Below are positions 9,970-23,639 of a DNA stretch of 64,000 nucleotides, piece by piece. Within the stretch, counting starts at the first letter, position 1, and the number at the start of each line of letters is the position of its first letter. The notes beneath the pieces were generated by a model that was not told where the DNA came from, made no database searches, and saw only the letters and a program-made list of their open reading frames with translations. The DNA comes from Echinostoma caproni (lineage: Eukaryota > Platyhelminthes > Trematoda > Plagiorchiida > Echinostomatidae): assembly GCA_900618425.1 (NCBI GenBank), contig UZAN01039729.1, positions 16,969-80,968 of the forward strand, read 5' to 3'. The translations under genes and the position numbers were made by a program.

Positions 9970-12900
9970 TATAATGCATTCAATTATGATCATAACTGAA
10001 TGAACTAGTTCAATTGGTCATTTGCAGTGTTTTCTCTATCAAATGATAGTGTTCAAGAATTTTCCCATTCCTTTAGTTGCAACTGAAAACTGACCGCCAA
10101 TAGACAAAGAAGCCTTTATTTAATATTTGGATATCACAGATAAATTGTATTCTTCAAAAGGTCGAAAAATACACTTCATTCCGTTCACTAATCCCCCTGA
10201 ATAGTATTTTCTAAATGATTAAGCAAATGTAACTGAATTATATCTGATGTGTATTTGCCAGAAGTTTCTGAAAATAAAATCGTTTTATTGCCTGAGGGTG
10301 GTACAATTAGCTTCCTACCGAAAGGCCATGGTTTGTAAAGATTGCACATTAGGTAAAATACACAAACACGTTGGTTGATGCAAACACCCACACGCTGAGT
10401 GAGGGGTTCCACACTTTTCGGAAGTGAGAAAAGACTTCCGGGTCTGTACATATGCCAACCACCGTCATCATTACCACCTACATCATAGTTATCGTATTTG
10501 TGGTTCACAGAGGCCAAAATGAAATCGAAAATGAAATGACGGTAGGCTGAAACGCGAGCGTTTTGTCTGGGGATTTCGCATGGAACACACATGGAATGTG
10601 GAGAACAAGAAAGGACGATACCGTATTTTCATCTTATGCGCTCATAATTCACATTCAGTTCCATTTCTTTTTAAGTTGGACAATTTTTATCACAAAATGT
10701 TGCCCAGCTATTGTGTTAGTGGAACGGGAAATTTTTATTCTTCCCAAAACTATTACGCATTCAAACGGAGATATCCAAAGCTAGAGTAGAATGACGATAC
10801 ATTAGAGTGAATGCACAATGTTCTGAGATCGTCTCAGTTACCGAAGAATTAACCGAAACACTGAAATTAAAAGGGTGCACCGAATGAATATAATATTTTG
10901 AACATGAAGGGTTTAAGATTGGAGACGGTGATAATCAAGTGAGTCATATTTGTGTGGGTGGGTGTCTGTCCGCGTTCGGTCAAATCACAAGGTTAGCATT
11001 AGAAACTATCACTCGGCGAGATGTATCTTACTGGGCACATGCCGCTGGTCCGCTGCGTTCAGGAACAAACTAGGCCTCCAAATGTGTGCTGTTTTGCTTA
11101 TCACAAGCTTGCCTCAAACTGATTCTTCTTTTCCACATCAGAACAGAATAGTATGGCTGTATTTCTATCCCGACGCGTGATGTGTGAAGACTCCAAACCA
11201 TAACTAACATGGCTAGTTTAAACTGGTTTTGCGCAAATCTCCTTTTTCCAAACTCTCCGACGCACACACTTTGTGTGTGCTAAAGGGTGGCACAATTTGC
11301 ATTTGCCTACAAGTCTTGGACTGTTACTCTTGTACCTAGAATTTTTTCAGAATTGCTCGAACGCATTGTAAAACAGTTTTGGTCATCGGCTATGCTTGTT
11401 GAATTCCCCCAACCCCACCTCGCGAGGAACCACTCATGAAATGGTGCAAGTTCCACTCAAATGCTTACTTGCTTCTTCTGTTAACTAAAGGCTAGATAAA
11501 ACATTGCAAGAATAGGTAAACAAGTTTTATTTCCCTGATCGGATGGTGCAAAAATCTTCTTTCTTGTGTTTTATGAAATCTGGATCTGCTGGAGATGGAA
11601 GATTATTTTTCAGCAATTGTTTTACTCCATTTTGTTCGTTATGCATAAACAATACGCTAGTTATTCAAGAAAATGATAGCTGTTTGGTGGAATTTAAGGG
11701 TACATAGAAATTGAAATACGCCGCCTAAACAGTATTCAAAAGTATCTCCAGGATGCATTGAACTACCGTTGTTATAATTACAAAAGGCGGCGCTCGGTCG
11801 AGGACAATCGCTTATTGCCAATAATGGTCAGGATATGATTAACTTGTCTTTCATACAATTAGGATCTCATTTTGAACAAGTCCACAGAATTCTCACACAC
11901 ACAGTATAGTTGGTGGAATGGTCCACTATCAGATGCGCATTCTTGTGTTCAACGTACCAAACAGCAACCGTTTGCTACTACTCACTAGTGAGTAGTATTT
12001 CACAGAATCGTTTCATCGTCAAAAATGTGCCCCTTTTATCTGACACCTTAAAAAAATTGCCTGACAATAAAATCAAATGCTACTCGATATATATTGCTGA
12101 GAAACATGCAGCTCAGAACAAATCTTAGTTGAGGATACGCCGGGCAGTCCAATACATATCTGTCATATGAGTGGGAGAAATTACCAGACAGTGGAAATAA
12201 ATCAATTAAATGAGAAAAATTTAGTCAATACAGAAATACTTGTGAAAATTGTTATCTTAGGCGTGTACGTTGACATTAGCGAGAATGGACGTTCGGAGTC
12301 ACAAATAGTCTTGTTAGGGAAAAATACAGGTGATCAAACTGTTCCGAGGTGTGAAGCAGAATAGAAATTATATCGGAGAAAATGAAAGTAATGATCTAAG
12401 GTTTTGAGAGGATTCCGAAATGTAATTTTGTTAGTAGCCATGGTTAATCGTGAATACATTCAACCAGGTCACTGTTGAACACTATGTCTCCGGTAACGTC
12501 ATTTTGACCACATCTAGTTCGAGTATTTGACAAAGTACTGTATTCATACAGAGTAAAATGCAAGATAGGCATCGATCGAATACTGTCACTTTAGTAAACA
12601 AATGTACGAAACAGGGAAACACAGGACATTTATGCTTCATGTGGAAATTACCGTGTTGAAACGTTGAATATTGAATATTGTAAGTTGGTATGGAGTAAAT
12701 ATCACCAGATTGGAAAATATCAAACACCTTTTACTTGCAAGCCAATCGTTCAGTCATTTATTGGCGTATACCTGCAATGATGACAACACTGCAAATGCAA
12801 ATGAGTCAACAATAGCCTGGAGCACAATCTGCGCCGTAGAACTGGTTCTTGTGACTTCAAAATAATCAATTGGGGTGTACAAATTTGATACCCTCTAAAT

Positions 12901-14650
12901 TGTTCTACAGAAACTTTTCACCAGTTGGATCTCGTAAACCAATAAAGATAATACGAACTACTGACCGACTCATGCGTATTTATTCAGTGATGCACTCTCC
13001 AATATGAAATATATTCAGACAGGTTAGGTATAAGCGGTGACCTGAATTCTCTCATTTATTATTTTTTCATCAAATTTCTTTATCTTCCCCGCTTTTCAAC
13101 GCGAGCGCACACAGACCATGTCATTTACATACATGTATATGTTTATGGCGAGAGAAGAGAGAGATCAATAGGTTTGCTGATCGAAAACAAAGGCCCTCAA
13201 TCGCTTTGAGCTCATCTATCCCTCGGAAGCGAATTCACAAAAAGAGTTGAACTTTTAATTTATACAGAGATGTCGGATTTATACGGTCAATTCAATGGCG
13301 GTAAATATTTGCTTCTATGTGGCTCTATGAAATCGATCGACACTCATTGCAATTTCGATGTATCTTAGCACCAAGAACTATGGACAATAAACTGATCAAA
13401 AATTCATTCCACCTGAGCAGGATGAATAAAACCAATCGAAGCCTCATGTTGTTCCATGCAAGTTGAGATTTGTTTTATCATGAGTAGAAGAGACAGTTAT
13501 ATCCGGGCAAACACGTCGATATCGGACTCAGACTCACTGACGATAAATACCTCCGTAGTAAATATAAAATGAACAGTGTGAACGTCGATGTTTGATAAAA
13601 GTTATGCATAGGTTGTGTCAACGCGTAACATAGGCATGCGGATTTTACTTGGATGGGCAATGACTGGTTAGTAACGGTCAAAAGGTTTTGATTCGATTCG
13701 ATTTCCCTTGTTTTATCAGTTTTACCAGAAAAACATAACATACCGGTATCCAGTAGATGCGTCTCACTTTTTGCAAAAATTATTCAGTATTACATTCTCT
13801 GAACAAATTTTGAAGAATCCGAATCAGTTAAAATCTTTAGTACCTCTAGTGTTCATTAATGTTGTTTTTACATCTTTAATTTTCATGATTTTGTTGATCA
13901 CTATGAACTGAATTTTGGCTATTTTGTTTTGGAAATTGCAACTGGAACAGAAATCATTTTGAAGTTATTTTTAGTTATTTGCACAAATGAACATTTTTAG
14001 TAGCTGAACCGTGCATATTGTCCTAAATCAGTTCTCCATTGGACTACGTGATTTGTAAATCGTACACTTACAATAATGTTCCCTATTAAGGGCACATGAC
14101 TGAATGTGGATTTAGAAACAAAATAACCCATGTCTTCGCTCATTTTGGAAAAAAGTTCCACTTCCCCCTTAAACCAGTGCATACAAGCATACCACTCAAT
14201 CAGTCGTGCGGGTAAGTACCCAGCGGATGTATTGTTTCTTACAGCTGTCTGTTATATCCCCCACAATGATTACTGTCTGACCGTCTATTTTGAGTGGTTC
14301 CTCACGATAGACCGAATCATGCGATAGGAGAATCTTCCAGGGTAACCGAGTCATTCTATGTGAGTATTGACCGCAAATTTAGTGTCCCATACATGTGACA
14401 TAAACGGAGTTTACGGGTAATCGTCTGGACACGCTTTTAGAAGAAATTATTAATCAACGAAATACACCATTACATTGTTACATTATGAACGTTTTTCCGC
14501 TTTTCGATAGCAACGATTCAAGGCTGATTCGAGATATGATTTGATCCCGCCATTGTGGGAGATTAAATCATACTTTTTGTCTTGAAATTTCAAAATTTGG
14601 AGCTTGATTAATACCAATATCTTCAATCAATAAGACAAAACCATCATTTG
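9970..14650. other. Unassigned AT-rich DNA
   Basis: The longest open stretch is a 134-codon minus frame (10188-10592) with no recognisable domain, signal peptide or membrane segment pattern; I do not call it a gene. Nothing else stands out. Confidence 0.45.
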
Positions 14651-14654
14651 TTAT

Positions 14655-14702
14655 ATATATATATATACATACGCATATATATATATAAATATATATATAT
14701 TA
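14655..14702. repeat. (TA)n-rich microsatellite
   Basis: Three TA runs separated by CATACGCA and AAA interruptions. Confidence 0.9.
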
Positions 14703-14704
14703 TA

Positions 14705-15930
14705 GGTGTTGATCAAACTCGTAAAACACGACTCCTAATTTCGAAATACATGTAAGTTTCTAATATCACACTAGAATGTTGATAGCTACTGATGCGGAGT
14801 ATTCATTTCGAAATTTATCTATTATCTTCTTAGTTCTCTCTTATCATCGTTTAATTTTGCAGGACCTTAAGTGTGGTGATAAAATATGCAGTAGTTCGAA
14901 AACTAAAGCTCAGAATTAAAAATAATTTATGTAGAAGCGGCATGAAAATTCATTCTTTCTGATTCCTGTTTCAATGTGGTGTTTATTAAGTTGAACAAAA
15001 CTATTCTTAATCGGTTATGTCGTTTTATTCAGTGAATAGTAATTAAGCCGATTAATGTAAACATTTTTAGCCAAATTAAAATGATTTTTCGCTTCTGCTG
15101 TGGGGTAATATTGTATTCAATCCCGTGAATGAGGCTCGGACCACTAAGCGTTGAGAGGAACAAAAACGGATGAACGTTCGGGTGTTGCTCGCGTTCGGTC
15201 AATACCTGTACATATATCACTTCAGGATGGGTATTTTAGCCTGCCAAGAAGACCTGATCTGATGATCGGCTTTTAGTTGGGGGTAACAGGAGCTATACTG
15301 TCTTTCCTTGACATTGCCTGGTCAAATAAATGACTAATTGTCATAGATGTCAACCGAACAAACCTGATTTGTTAGTTATTGTGGGACTCGTAAAGCAAAC
15401 ACACAGGTTCCATTTCAGGGAGTCCGTATTTCGCCACACTCCCGGGACGTTGAATATGCTCCAACAGAGGTGAACCTCGAGTTCTGTACTTCCTGTATGC
15501 GTAATTGATTGGATAAAATAAGTAAGTAAGATGATCAGTCACTAACGATTATATGTATCATGCACCAGTATTTTAAAATTTACGTTGCGTGAAGAGTGTA
15601 GCTCCCGATAAAACATAGAAACTTGCTAGTTAGCTTTGACCAAGAAAAAAGAATTGTCGCAGGACCAAATCTACTGTCTTCGAGATACTGGAGTAAGAGT
15701 CACCCCTTTGGTGATCTCTTAGCCAGATTACAGATTACAGACTAAATTAATAGGCTTTCCGATACAAACAAAACCCACATCTAAAATAATCGTTATAATG
15801 CATGAATCTATATTAGAACAAATGAAAATACTATTCAGAGTTATGTTATATATTTTTCACTTCATTTCGGTATCCCTCATAGCATACCATTGGTTTACCA
15901 TTGAATCGAGTTGAGCGCTTGAAAATCAAC
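14705..15930. other. Unassigned DNA
   Basis: No gene or transposon core recognised. A weak tRNA-like pattern on the minus strand near 15150-15105 is too poor to call. Confidence 0.4.
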
Positions 15931-15934
15931 GCAT

Positions 15935-16155
15935 TGCAGCGGCGGTGATTAAACGGTTAAGATCAACAACTCACGGATCTGAATGGCGTGAGATTTGATC
16001 CCGCTACCACCACCACCACCACCAGACACATTCCTCCCTTATGTGACCAGCGCAGCACCTTAACGGTTACAACCCGCCACCCTCCCCCTTACCGCAAAGT
16101 TATACGTTTGTATTCGTATTCCATAAAAGGAAATAAAAAGAATACTATTGATTTT
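15935..16155 (+). repeat. tRNA-derived SINE, second family (copy 2)
   Basis: An A-box-like GGTGATTAAACGGTTAAG (about 15943-15961) is followed by the B-box-like AGATTTGATCCCG (15991-16003), then an ACC trinucleotide run (about 16005-16024). The 3' end has CCATAAAAGGAAATAAAA (about 16120-16138), closely resembling CAATAAAAGGAAGTAAAA at the end of the 22.85 kb copy. Head plus shared tail supports a SINE of about 160-220 bases. Confidence 0.55.
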
Positions 16156-16159
16156 CATT

Positions 16160-19100
16160 TCCTAACATTGTGACAATCGACCTGGATACCCGTTCTCGAT
16201 CAGCGGATATAGATATTGAACGCTTCTACCTTCAGGCGGTTTTCTCATTTCCGAAAACTTAGTAACGAAGTCGGTAGCAATTATTCCACTCGGGATATTC
16301 ACTGACCCTTATACGTGAATCTTTGGTTCCATATATGTAGTACTTAATCAGTTTGTCTAAAATGTAGTTAGGACCACTCATAGCCCCGTTGCAAATGTCC
16401 TGATAACCGTCCTCAGTTCACTCCGATAAGGGTTCCCGTATTGTTCTCATCCTATTCATACCTCTATGCAAACAGACAGATATGGAAGTGAAATTACCGG
16501 ATTATTCTCTCCCCACACTCACTATATACAACACATAAGACCTAACGAACCAGAAAACCACAGGGAAATTGACTGCGCTATTATCACTGGTGGAAGTAGA
16601 ACTGGTATAGGTCAGAAGCTGCTTGCGTCAATTAATTCCTGCACCGATTGGTATCATTGATCGCTTTCATCCGGCTAATAAAAGCTTTCAATTTGGTTTA
16701 CACAATGAATATCAACAAAGTGACCACTAAGAAGACTGATTTGTAATCGCTCATATTCTTATCCCCTATAGTGAATGAAAAACAACTTTGCCTCCGAAAG
16801 CATTTTGTTGAAACTACATGTATAATAGAAAAGCCATTTTCAATCTCCCCTTTAAAAACAGATGAGCTTTGAACCAGTTTTCTTTTGTAAAATACCGGCT
16901 TGGAACTTCTACATACTGAAAGTTACTAAGCATTATACGAACGCCATATATCAACCCACCCAAGGGTTTCGCAATTTAATGAAAAGAACCCAGTGTCACA
17001 GACTGGCAGTTCAATAAGCCAACTGCTTCTGATTGACGAACGCACTACGACTAGGTGAGATGAGGGAACACATCTTGTCGACTTGATCGCCCCTATCGAT
17101 TTCATGCGAGCGGTGAGAAGGGAACGTGATCACTGTTCCTTCTCTATCTGACAAGGCTGGTTGAGATTGGCTTGTTATCCAAAAGCTAATATGACATTTT
17201 GGCACATTTGAGGATAGCAAATAATATTCAATCCGTCAGATGTACGTACAATTTGATCGTTCCCTAACTAGAGTGATTCAATTTAGGCGCGATTCTTCAA
17301 CACACGTGACTCATCATCCCAGGAGATAGGTTTTTAAACATAAACTAAGCGGGGATCGTCATGAGCATAGTTATCCTCAGCATCATCCGCATTCAAGTCA
17401 TCATCATCATCATCCGAATCATCATCATCAACATTTCGACGTCATTATTGCAATATTTAAGCTTTTCAGTCTGTAACCACATATGTCTGGAACTTTTGTT
17501 TGACGGATATTCCATAATCCCAGAATCTCATTATTTCCTCTGCCTTGCACTCATGATTTTTTCTTCGTTTATGAGACAGATATCGCAGAATCTCCGTATT
17601 TTTACGAACAAGCTTAAACACAGATACATTAGGAGTTTATAGTTAAATGTCTTCCAATAAAAAGGACACAAATAATGGACGTAGATTGCCTATTGCCGTT
17701 ATTGGTAATATGTACCTTCTGTCAAATTATCATCTCGTTTTCTTGTAACAATGTGTCCATGAATGTTTCCCTATGAACGAGATTGGTGTGGTGTTAAACA
17801 TGCGGGGGCTTAGGTAAGAAGAGATTGATACGTTGGGCCTGCCTCTGAATGAAATTCCAGTCTGACACATTGGACAGGAGACTGGGTGTGGTTTTTCTGA
17901 TGTTGTTGTTTTTCCTCCTACCCGCTTCCGGAACAGCGATGCAATGACGTCGCTCGTGGACCACATTTTCCTGAACCAATTCTGTTTGCAAGCAATCACA
18001 CATTGCGGTTGATCGACGGCGGACCGGAAAACTTTGCAAGTCGAACATGAGTACAGAACTGCAGCTTTCACAAAATGAAAGACAAATACCAATAATAATA
18101 GTAATACAAAGATATAATTATGTGCACAAGAAGCTACTTTCGGGAGCTCTGTCCTTATTTGCCTTTAATTCTCGCATGACATCTTTGCACTTTAAGTTAT
18201 GTAAGGGCTTTGTCGGATTTTTTGTAAAAATCCTGTAGAGATATCAAAAGGAAAACAATGAAACGAAAAAACTGAACTGCTTTCCTTCATCTTCGAGCAT
18301 TCGCCGTTGCGTGTTTATATGCAAGCTAGAACAAGATTGTCTCATCAGATTAAATGGACGAGAAAAAAGAGGAACCGAAAGACCCCACGTTCTCTACAGA
18401 GGACCAAGGTTGATGGATATCGAAAATCATCAGCTGCTTCTGATATCTGACGAATTGTGGATGCGGTCAGTCGGTCAATTCATACCCAAGCACATTATGC
18501 TCGAAACGAATCGGCATTGTTGGCATTAGGAAGTCCGACATTCATTATCACGATTCGTATGCAAACACCTTCAAAAAGTCACGTCTAATATCTTTTTCAA
18601 CATTTTTGTCTTTTTCGTCTGTGAACTGTATTGAACTGATTCTTAGACCTATTCCAACCTCCCATCCATTTTAAATTTGATGTGCTGGCACTCGTTCACA
18701 AATAAGAATCTCATAATCAACTCTGTGAATTTTTCCCTCAAGTAAAAGACGGTCAACTCTTTCGAATAAATATCCAAGTGACAGACGGTATCCCATGGTT
18801 AACGATTTGATTGCTTGTTAAATAACTGAACGAACAGTATCAAGAATAACATCACAGTAACGAATATCTGGAGTTAGATAATCGGAGATCATGTGTTGCG
18901 TCCAATCAACGGTTTATGTGGTTCTATTTTCTTTATCTGCTCGGCATACCTCGGTAAACGGGATTGTGCCACAATTGGTCTTTGGTGCCCCGCTCACCTC
19001 TTCACCGAGGCTGTTCTGTATCCTTGAAACACCACAGCATCTCTTGGGAGTGGTTCGACTCCCTTCCTGTTGCTTTGTGATGCTTAGCAAGCTACTTAGA

Positions 19101-19560
19101 ATGGTCGAACTCTGGTGAATTGTGACTTTCTATTGAAAAGATTCTCCGGATTGTTTAGCGTCCTACTTTCGGCATTTCTCGACTCTTTTTTCAGTGATTG
19201 ATGGAAGAAAACGTTTTATGAACTGAGGATAATGTTCCATAATCGCTAGACACGTAAACAAAAGATCAATTCCAACAATCAAACATTTATCAGTTTTTTC
19301 TTATTCAACGCAGATAAGTTCACTTGGCGATAAATATAGATTGAACTTGGTTTTCAAATGGAACAAGGAGTGGCGAACAAGCACGTTTTCAGTGATTCGT
19401 AGTCATGCCAAATACATCACAATAAATATTACGCCGTTTAAATATACATCAGTATTCAATCATAAAAACGTAAACACATGTTTCGGGAAAGGGAAAATAA
19501 CCCCATGGGTTATCTGGGGCTAAGTTCATCTTGGGACCGGATATGGAATTCTCAATGATC
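16160..19560. other. Unassigned DNA including a short TCA microsatellite
   Basis: A short (TCA)n tract lies at about 17397-17430. A 120-codon minus frame at 18092-17730 contains several cysteines and is preceded by a GAAAGCTGCAG acceptor-like sequence, but I recognise no domain. No other structure seen. Confidence 0.4.
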
Positions 19561-19571
19561 ACATAATTGTT

Positions 19572-19720
19572 AGGTCATCCGATCGTTGGGACCACTCGGA
19601 ATATGGGGTGTATAGGGGGTGGGCCAGGGGAGCTTAAGCGCCTGCACAAATGGTTTTTGGGCACACAAAGGGGGGTGGTGCAGCCAAATTCCTACCGCTT
19701 CCGCTGTGGCTAGCATACTT
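19572..19720 (-). pseudogene. Penelope-like element C-terminal scrap
   Basis: On the minus strand TAEAVGIWLHHPPLCAQKPF is followed by VQALKLPWP. This is nearly the same as the C-terminus of the Penelope-like element at 56.08-56.2 kb (STAEAVSIRLHNPPLRAQKQ). The region directly follows the GIY-YIG endonuclease in these elements. Homology ends upstream at about 19720, so only the last 45 or so residues survive. Confidence 0.65.
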
Positions 19721-19799
19721 GGTTTCTTCCTATACATATGTTTGTATAAAACAGATTTTTTAACTTTATACAGTACGGAGACCGACAATGAAAGGCATT

Positions 19800-21156
19800 G
19801 TTGTGTTCAATGTTCATATTCTACAATCACTGTAATCTCACTTCCTTCAAAAATGTTTCGCGAATTTCCACAACTGTCATGAACCGTAGACCCACACACA
19901 TACAATCACTTCTGTTCCAGGTAGTATATATTCATCGACAATCACTTCCTACGTTCACCGCAGACTCTCCATTACAGTTTACTTGCGCAATTCAACAATA
20001 CAGTTGATTTCTGTGTAGGAAATAGCAGCCACTGTATTCGCGTTGTGCAAAGTTGGACTTCTCTTTAAATAAGAACAATGGGTTGTTGATGATGATGATG
20101 ATTGTAAGTAAGCTAAGGCCAAATAGACAAACAATGACTTTTAGGATCTTTCGTTCTCACTTGTAATCTGGCGGAATCCTCAGAGTCGTCTGTATTTAGT
20201 AATCTTTTTCTTACTTAGCTTAATTCATCAACCCAATCTGTTGTACCTAAGCGAGGAAGGGATTTGATTGTTCGGATCATACTTGATTCCCACTTCGAAT
20301 GCGGCTTTTGTGTGTGGTTGGAGTCGGTCACCATTTGTTCCGGTGCTTCAGAACGGGTGACTTATGAGCAGTCCGGTCAGTCCGGAGCAGTGATGCTTGC
20401 ACGAATCACTTTTGAGCACACAGCGGAGGGTTTACAGAGACGGATGCTGATTATCTTCGCAGTTAGTGGTTTTCATACTAAAATGAAAGTGCCCAGATTG
20501 TCTCATTTTAACCTTGTGCCGGATGTTAGAACACTTTGATCACATTTGTGGTGCGGTTAATGTCAACGAGGTGCGAAGTCAATCGAAGTCAATCGTCCTG
20601 GACATAAATCGTGCAGTATTGCAATATGGTCTTTTCTTTTCAAATTAATCTCGGGAAAGGCTTGTTTCAGTTTTCTCAAAATTAACCTGATCTTATGAAG
20701 GTGACCCAACAAAACCACAGCTCAGTTGATTTTGTACAGGCACTTTGAATATTTCTACATATTTGATCAAATTCAGTACGCAACTTGTGAATCAGGGTAA
20801 TCATCAACCAGTACGGCAAACATGAACTCGAAAGTTGATTGCTTGAATGAGAAAGCAGCAGAGCGCGGGTGAGAGAGAGAGAGTAAACTTTCTGTGATTT
20901 GATGCTTTTTAGGTAGTGAAACTGCATTTGCAGACCATCAGGAAAGCCTCAAGAACTGCTTTACTCATAAGAATAATGGCAGCGCTATCAACAATATCTT
21001 ACTTCCATCTTCATTTATGGAGTATACAGACGTGCACTCAGATGTGGCCGACAACCAAATGACAGCTGCCTGAATGAAAACAGAAATACGGAAGTTGGGG
21101 GTGTTGATTAAATAACCTCTGGGTGGCAGTTACGACGGCCTTTATCACATAAGCAA
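19800..21156. other. Unassigned DNA
   Basis: Short GAT (20085-20102) and GA (20872-20882) microsatellites only. No domain found in the 91-codon plus frame at 20264-20539. Confidence 0.4.
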
Positions 21157-21696
21157 NNNNNNNNNNNNNNNNNNNNNNNNNNNNNNNNNNNNNNNNNNNN
21201 NNNNNNNNNNNNNNNNNNNNNNNNNNNNNNNNNNNNNNNNNNNNNNNNNNNNNNNNNNNNNNNNNNNNNNNNNNNNNNNNNNNNNNNNNNNNNNNNNNNN
21301 NNNNNNNNNNNNNNNNNNNNNNNNNNNNNNNNNNNNNNNNNNNNNNNNNNNNNNNNNNNNNNNNNNNNNNNNNNNNNNNNNNNNNNNNNNNNNNNNNNNN
21401 NNNNNNNNNNNNNNNNNNNNNNNNNNNNNNNNNNNNNNNNNNNNNNNNNNNNNNNNNNNNNNNNNNNNNNNNNNNNNNNNNNNNNNNNNNNNNNNNNNNN
21501 NNNNNNNNNNNNNNNNNNNNNNNNNNNNNNNNNNNNNNNNNNNNNNNNNNNNNNNNNNNNNNNNNNNNNNNNNNNNNNNNNNNNNNNNNNNNNNNNNNNN
21601 NNNNNNNNNNNNNNNNNNNNNNNNNNNNNNNNNNNNNNNNNNNNNNNNNNNNNNNNNNNNNNNNNNNNNNNNNNNNNNNNNNNNNNNNNNNNNNNN
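21157..21696. other. Assembly gap (540 N)
   Basis: A run of 540 undetermined bases. The apparent 358-codon minus frame crossing it is an artefact of reading through N. Confidence 0.99.
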
Positions 21697-21710
21697 CCAC
21701 CACCACCACC

Positions 21711-21763
<53 letters not shown>
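21697..21763. repeat. (CCA)n followed by (CAA)n microsatellite
   Basis: About ten CCA units run directly into about thirteen CAA units beside the gap. A longer tract probably continues inside the gap. Confidence 0.95.
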
Positions 21764-21764
<1 letters not shown>

Positions 21765-21769
21765 CTACT

Positions 21770-22840
21770 CGCTACACAGTGCCGTTTATTGTCGCTGGGC
21801 AGAATCAAGAAATAAATCACACAGGGTATTGAAAAGTGTGAAACTGGAGATGTGAGAAAAGCGCAAGCATATTGTCGCAGAAACAATGCGACGTTTTTCT
21901 GATTGCATTGTTTTTTTGTCAAATATACAGGAAGAAGAAGACTGACTGAAAAACACAGACAAACAGCATAAGAAACGGTATGGCTGTTACCACTGATTGA
22001 AGGGGACAAATATTGTTTAATGTGTGCGCATGAGGCTTGAATGTTGTCTGAGAGAATGCTATAGCACAAGTTCTCACAAAAGGTGAAATGTTGACCGGAA
22101 GTATATTTAATCATCTAAAAGTTATCCTAATCAGTTGTGTTTCATCACTGGATTGGCGTGAAACAGAGCAGTATTTAATTCCAGAAATACAGTCGTAATC
22201 ACCGGAACGTATCATAAATTAGGTGATTTAGAACTCAGTTATGCATATAAGATAGAATTAAATATTATGGAATTATAGAAAATGGGAAGCATGAGCAGAA
22301 AATCAATACGGCATCGCCGAATCTGCTTGGGAGAATGATTCCTGTGCAACCACAGTGTCCATAAGAACGATCACAAGCTTTAAACTTACATTTATCCATT
22401 GCATGTTAGTCATTTTATTCTGCTTGGCATATAGTTTATTGCTATTGCCATTACACGAGCAGCCCAGTGCAAACATCCATTTCCCATTACTGCGAAGGAT
22501 CCTACGGACATTTCCGAAATTCGCATTAAGTATTTACACGAACAAACCCTCCATGACTAGGTATTGATCATTTTGTGAGAGTTTGCATTTCTACAGTTAT
22601 TACTTAACTCCAGGATACTGCTTGAATCGGATAGATGTAGATCCAAATCGGTCCCAGGCACGCCCTTACACACATTTCAATACTTAACGGTTTACTGAAC
22701 CAATCCGGAAGTGCTAAAGAACCCTATTCCGAATCTTACGTTCAGACCATTCGAAACATATTTCAATTATCAACTTCAATTTTGGTGAAGTTATGCATTT
22801 CTAATCAGGAGGTTAACAGTTTGCTCCCATCTCCACTGAT
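21770..22840. other. Unassigned DNA
   Basis: No gene, RNA or repeat family recognised. Confidence 0.4.
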
Positions 22841-22847
22841 CAATTAT

Positions 22848-23005
22848 TGGGCGGAGTGGTAAAGCTAATCAAATTATCACCTCAGACGACGTGTTTTCCA
22901 ATCTCACCACGAACACCTATTTTCTCCCATTCTGCCATTTAATTGTCCTTTACCCCTTTCCCTATCATATATTCAATAAAAGGAAGTAAAATGAAAACGT
23001 AGGTG
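22848..23005 (+). repeat. tRNA-derived SINE, second family (copy 3)
   Basis: GGGCGGAGTGGTAAAG (about 22849-22864) resembles an A box. GTGTTTTCCAATCTCACCAC (22891-22910) sits where the B box is expected and aligns with the 5.9 kb copy. The 3' part contains CAATAAAAGGAAGTAAAA, shared with the 15.9 kb copy. The B box is eroded, so it is unlikely to be transcribed. Confidence 0.55.
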
Positions 23006-23639
23006 TTATCATAATAAACTTTAACTTTGGAACACCTACCAATAACGTAAAAGAAACTCCTTTACATAATTTATCTTGTTAGCCTGACAGCGAACGATAA
23101 ACACTGTCAGCCTGCTGTTCTTTGAAACTGTCTCGAAGGCGTATTTAGCTTGTGCACGAAGCAGACCAAAGACATTCTGAATGGAAATATGTTCACGGTT
23201 TAAGTCCTCGTTGGACCAGTCCCACTCGACAGTTGATGTAACAAACTAAGCCAATGGTGACGTAACATCAATCAAAGGTTTTCTCAGTCAAAATGCTGAC
23301 TATCATGGTCATGCTTTCGGAAATCACCTGGCCAACAGCGCAATGTACACTTACCGCATGATGTACCGGATGCGGTAAGCAGAACGAATTACGGTATTTA
23401 AGGAGCGTGATAACGCACCTTCGTGTAGGCAAACATCGTGCTGACTCATCTTATGGATCAACTTAGGAGAACGAATCACACTGTCATAGATATTCCAGTG
23501 TAGTCTATTATCCTCCGACAAGATAAATGACAGTCGCTTGATTGATAGTCTTCCCCTGTCTGAAAACTGTTTGTACTCTGTGTCAACAAAAGGGCTCTAA
23601 TAGAAAGAAAAACGTAGGATGACCTAATCGCGATCACAT

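Noticed and set aside
10188..10592. 134-codon minus open frame
   Set aside because: No domain, no splice context I trust, and the length is plausible by chance in 64 kb.
17730..18092. 120-codon cysteine-containing minus frame with an acceptor-like edge
   Set aside because: The Cys spacing fits no zinc-binding pattern I recognise, and an overlapping frame is also open.
21038..22114. 358-codon minus frame
   Set aside because: It only stays open because it crosses 540 N; the remainder is microsatellite and random sequence.
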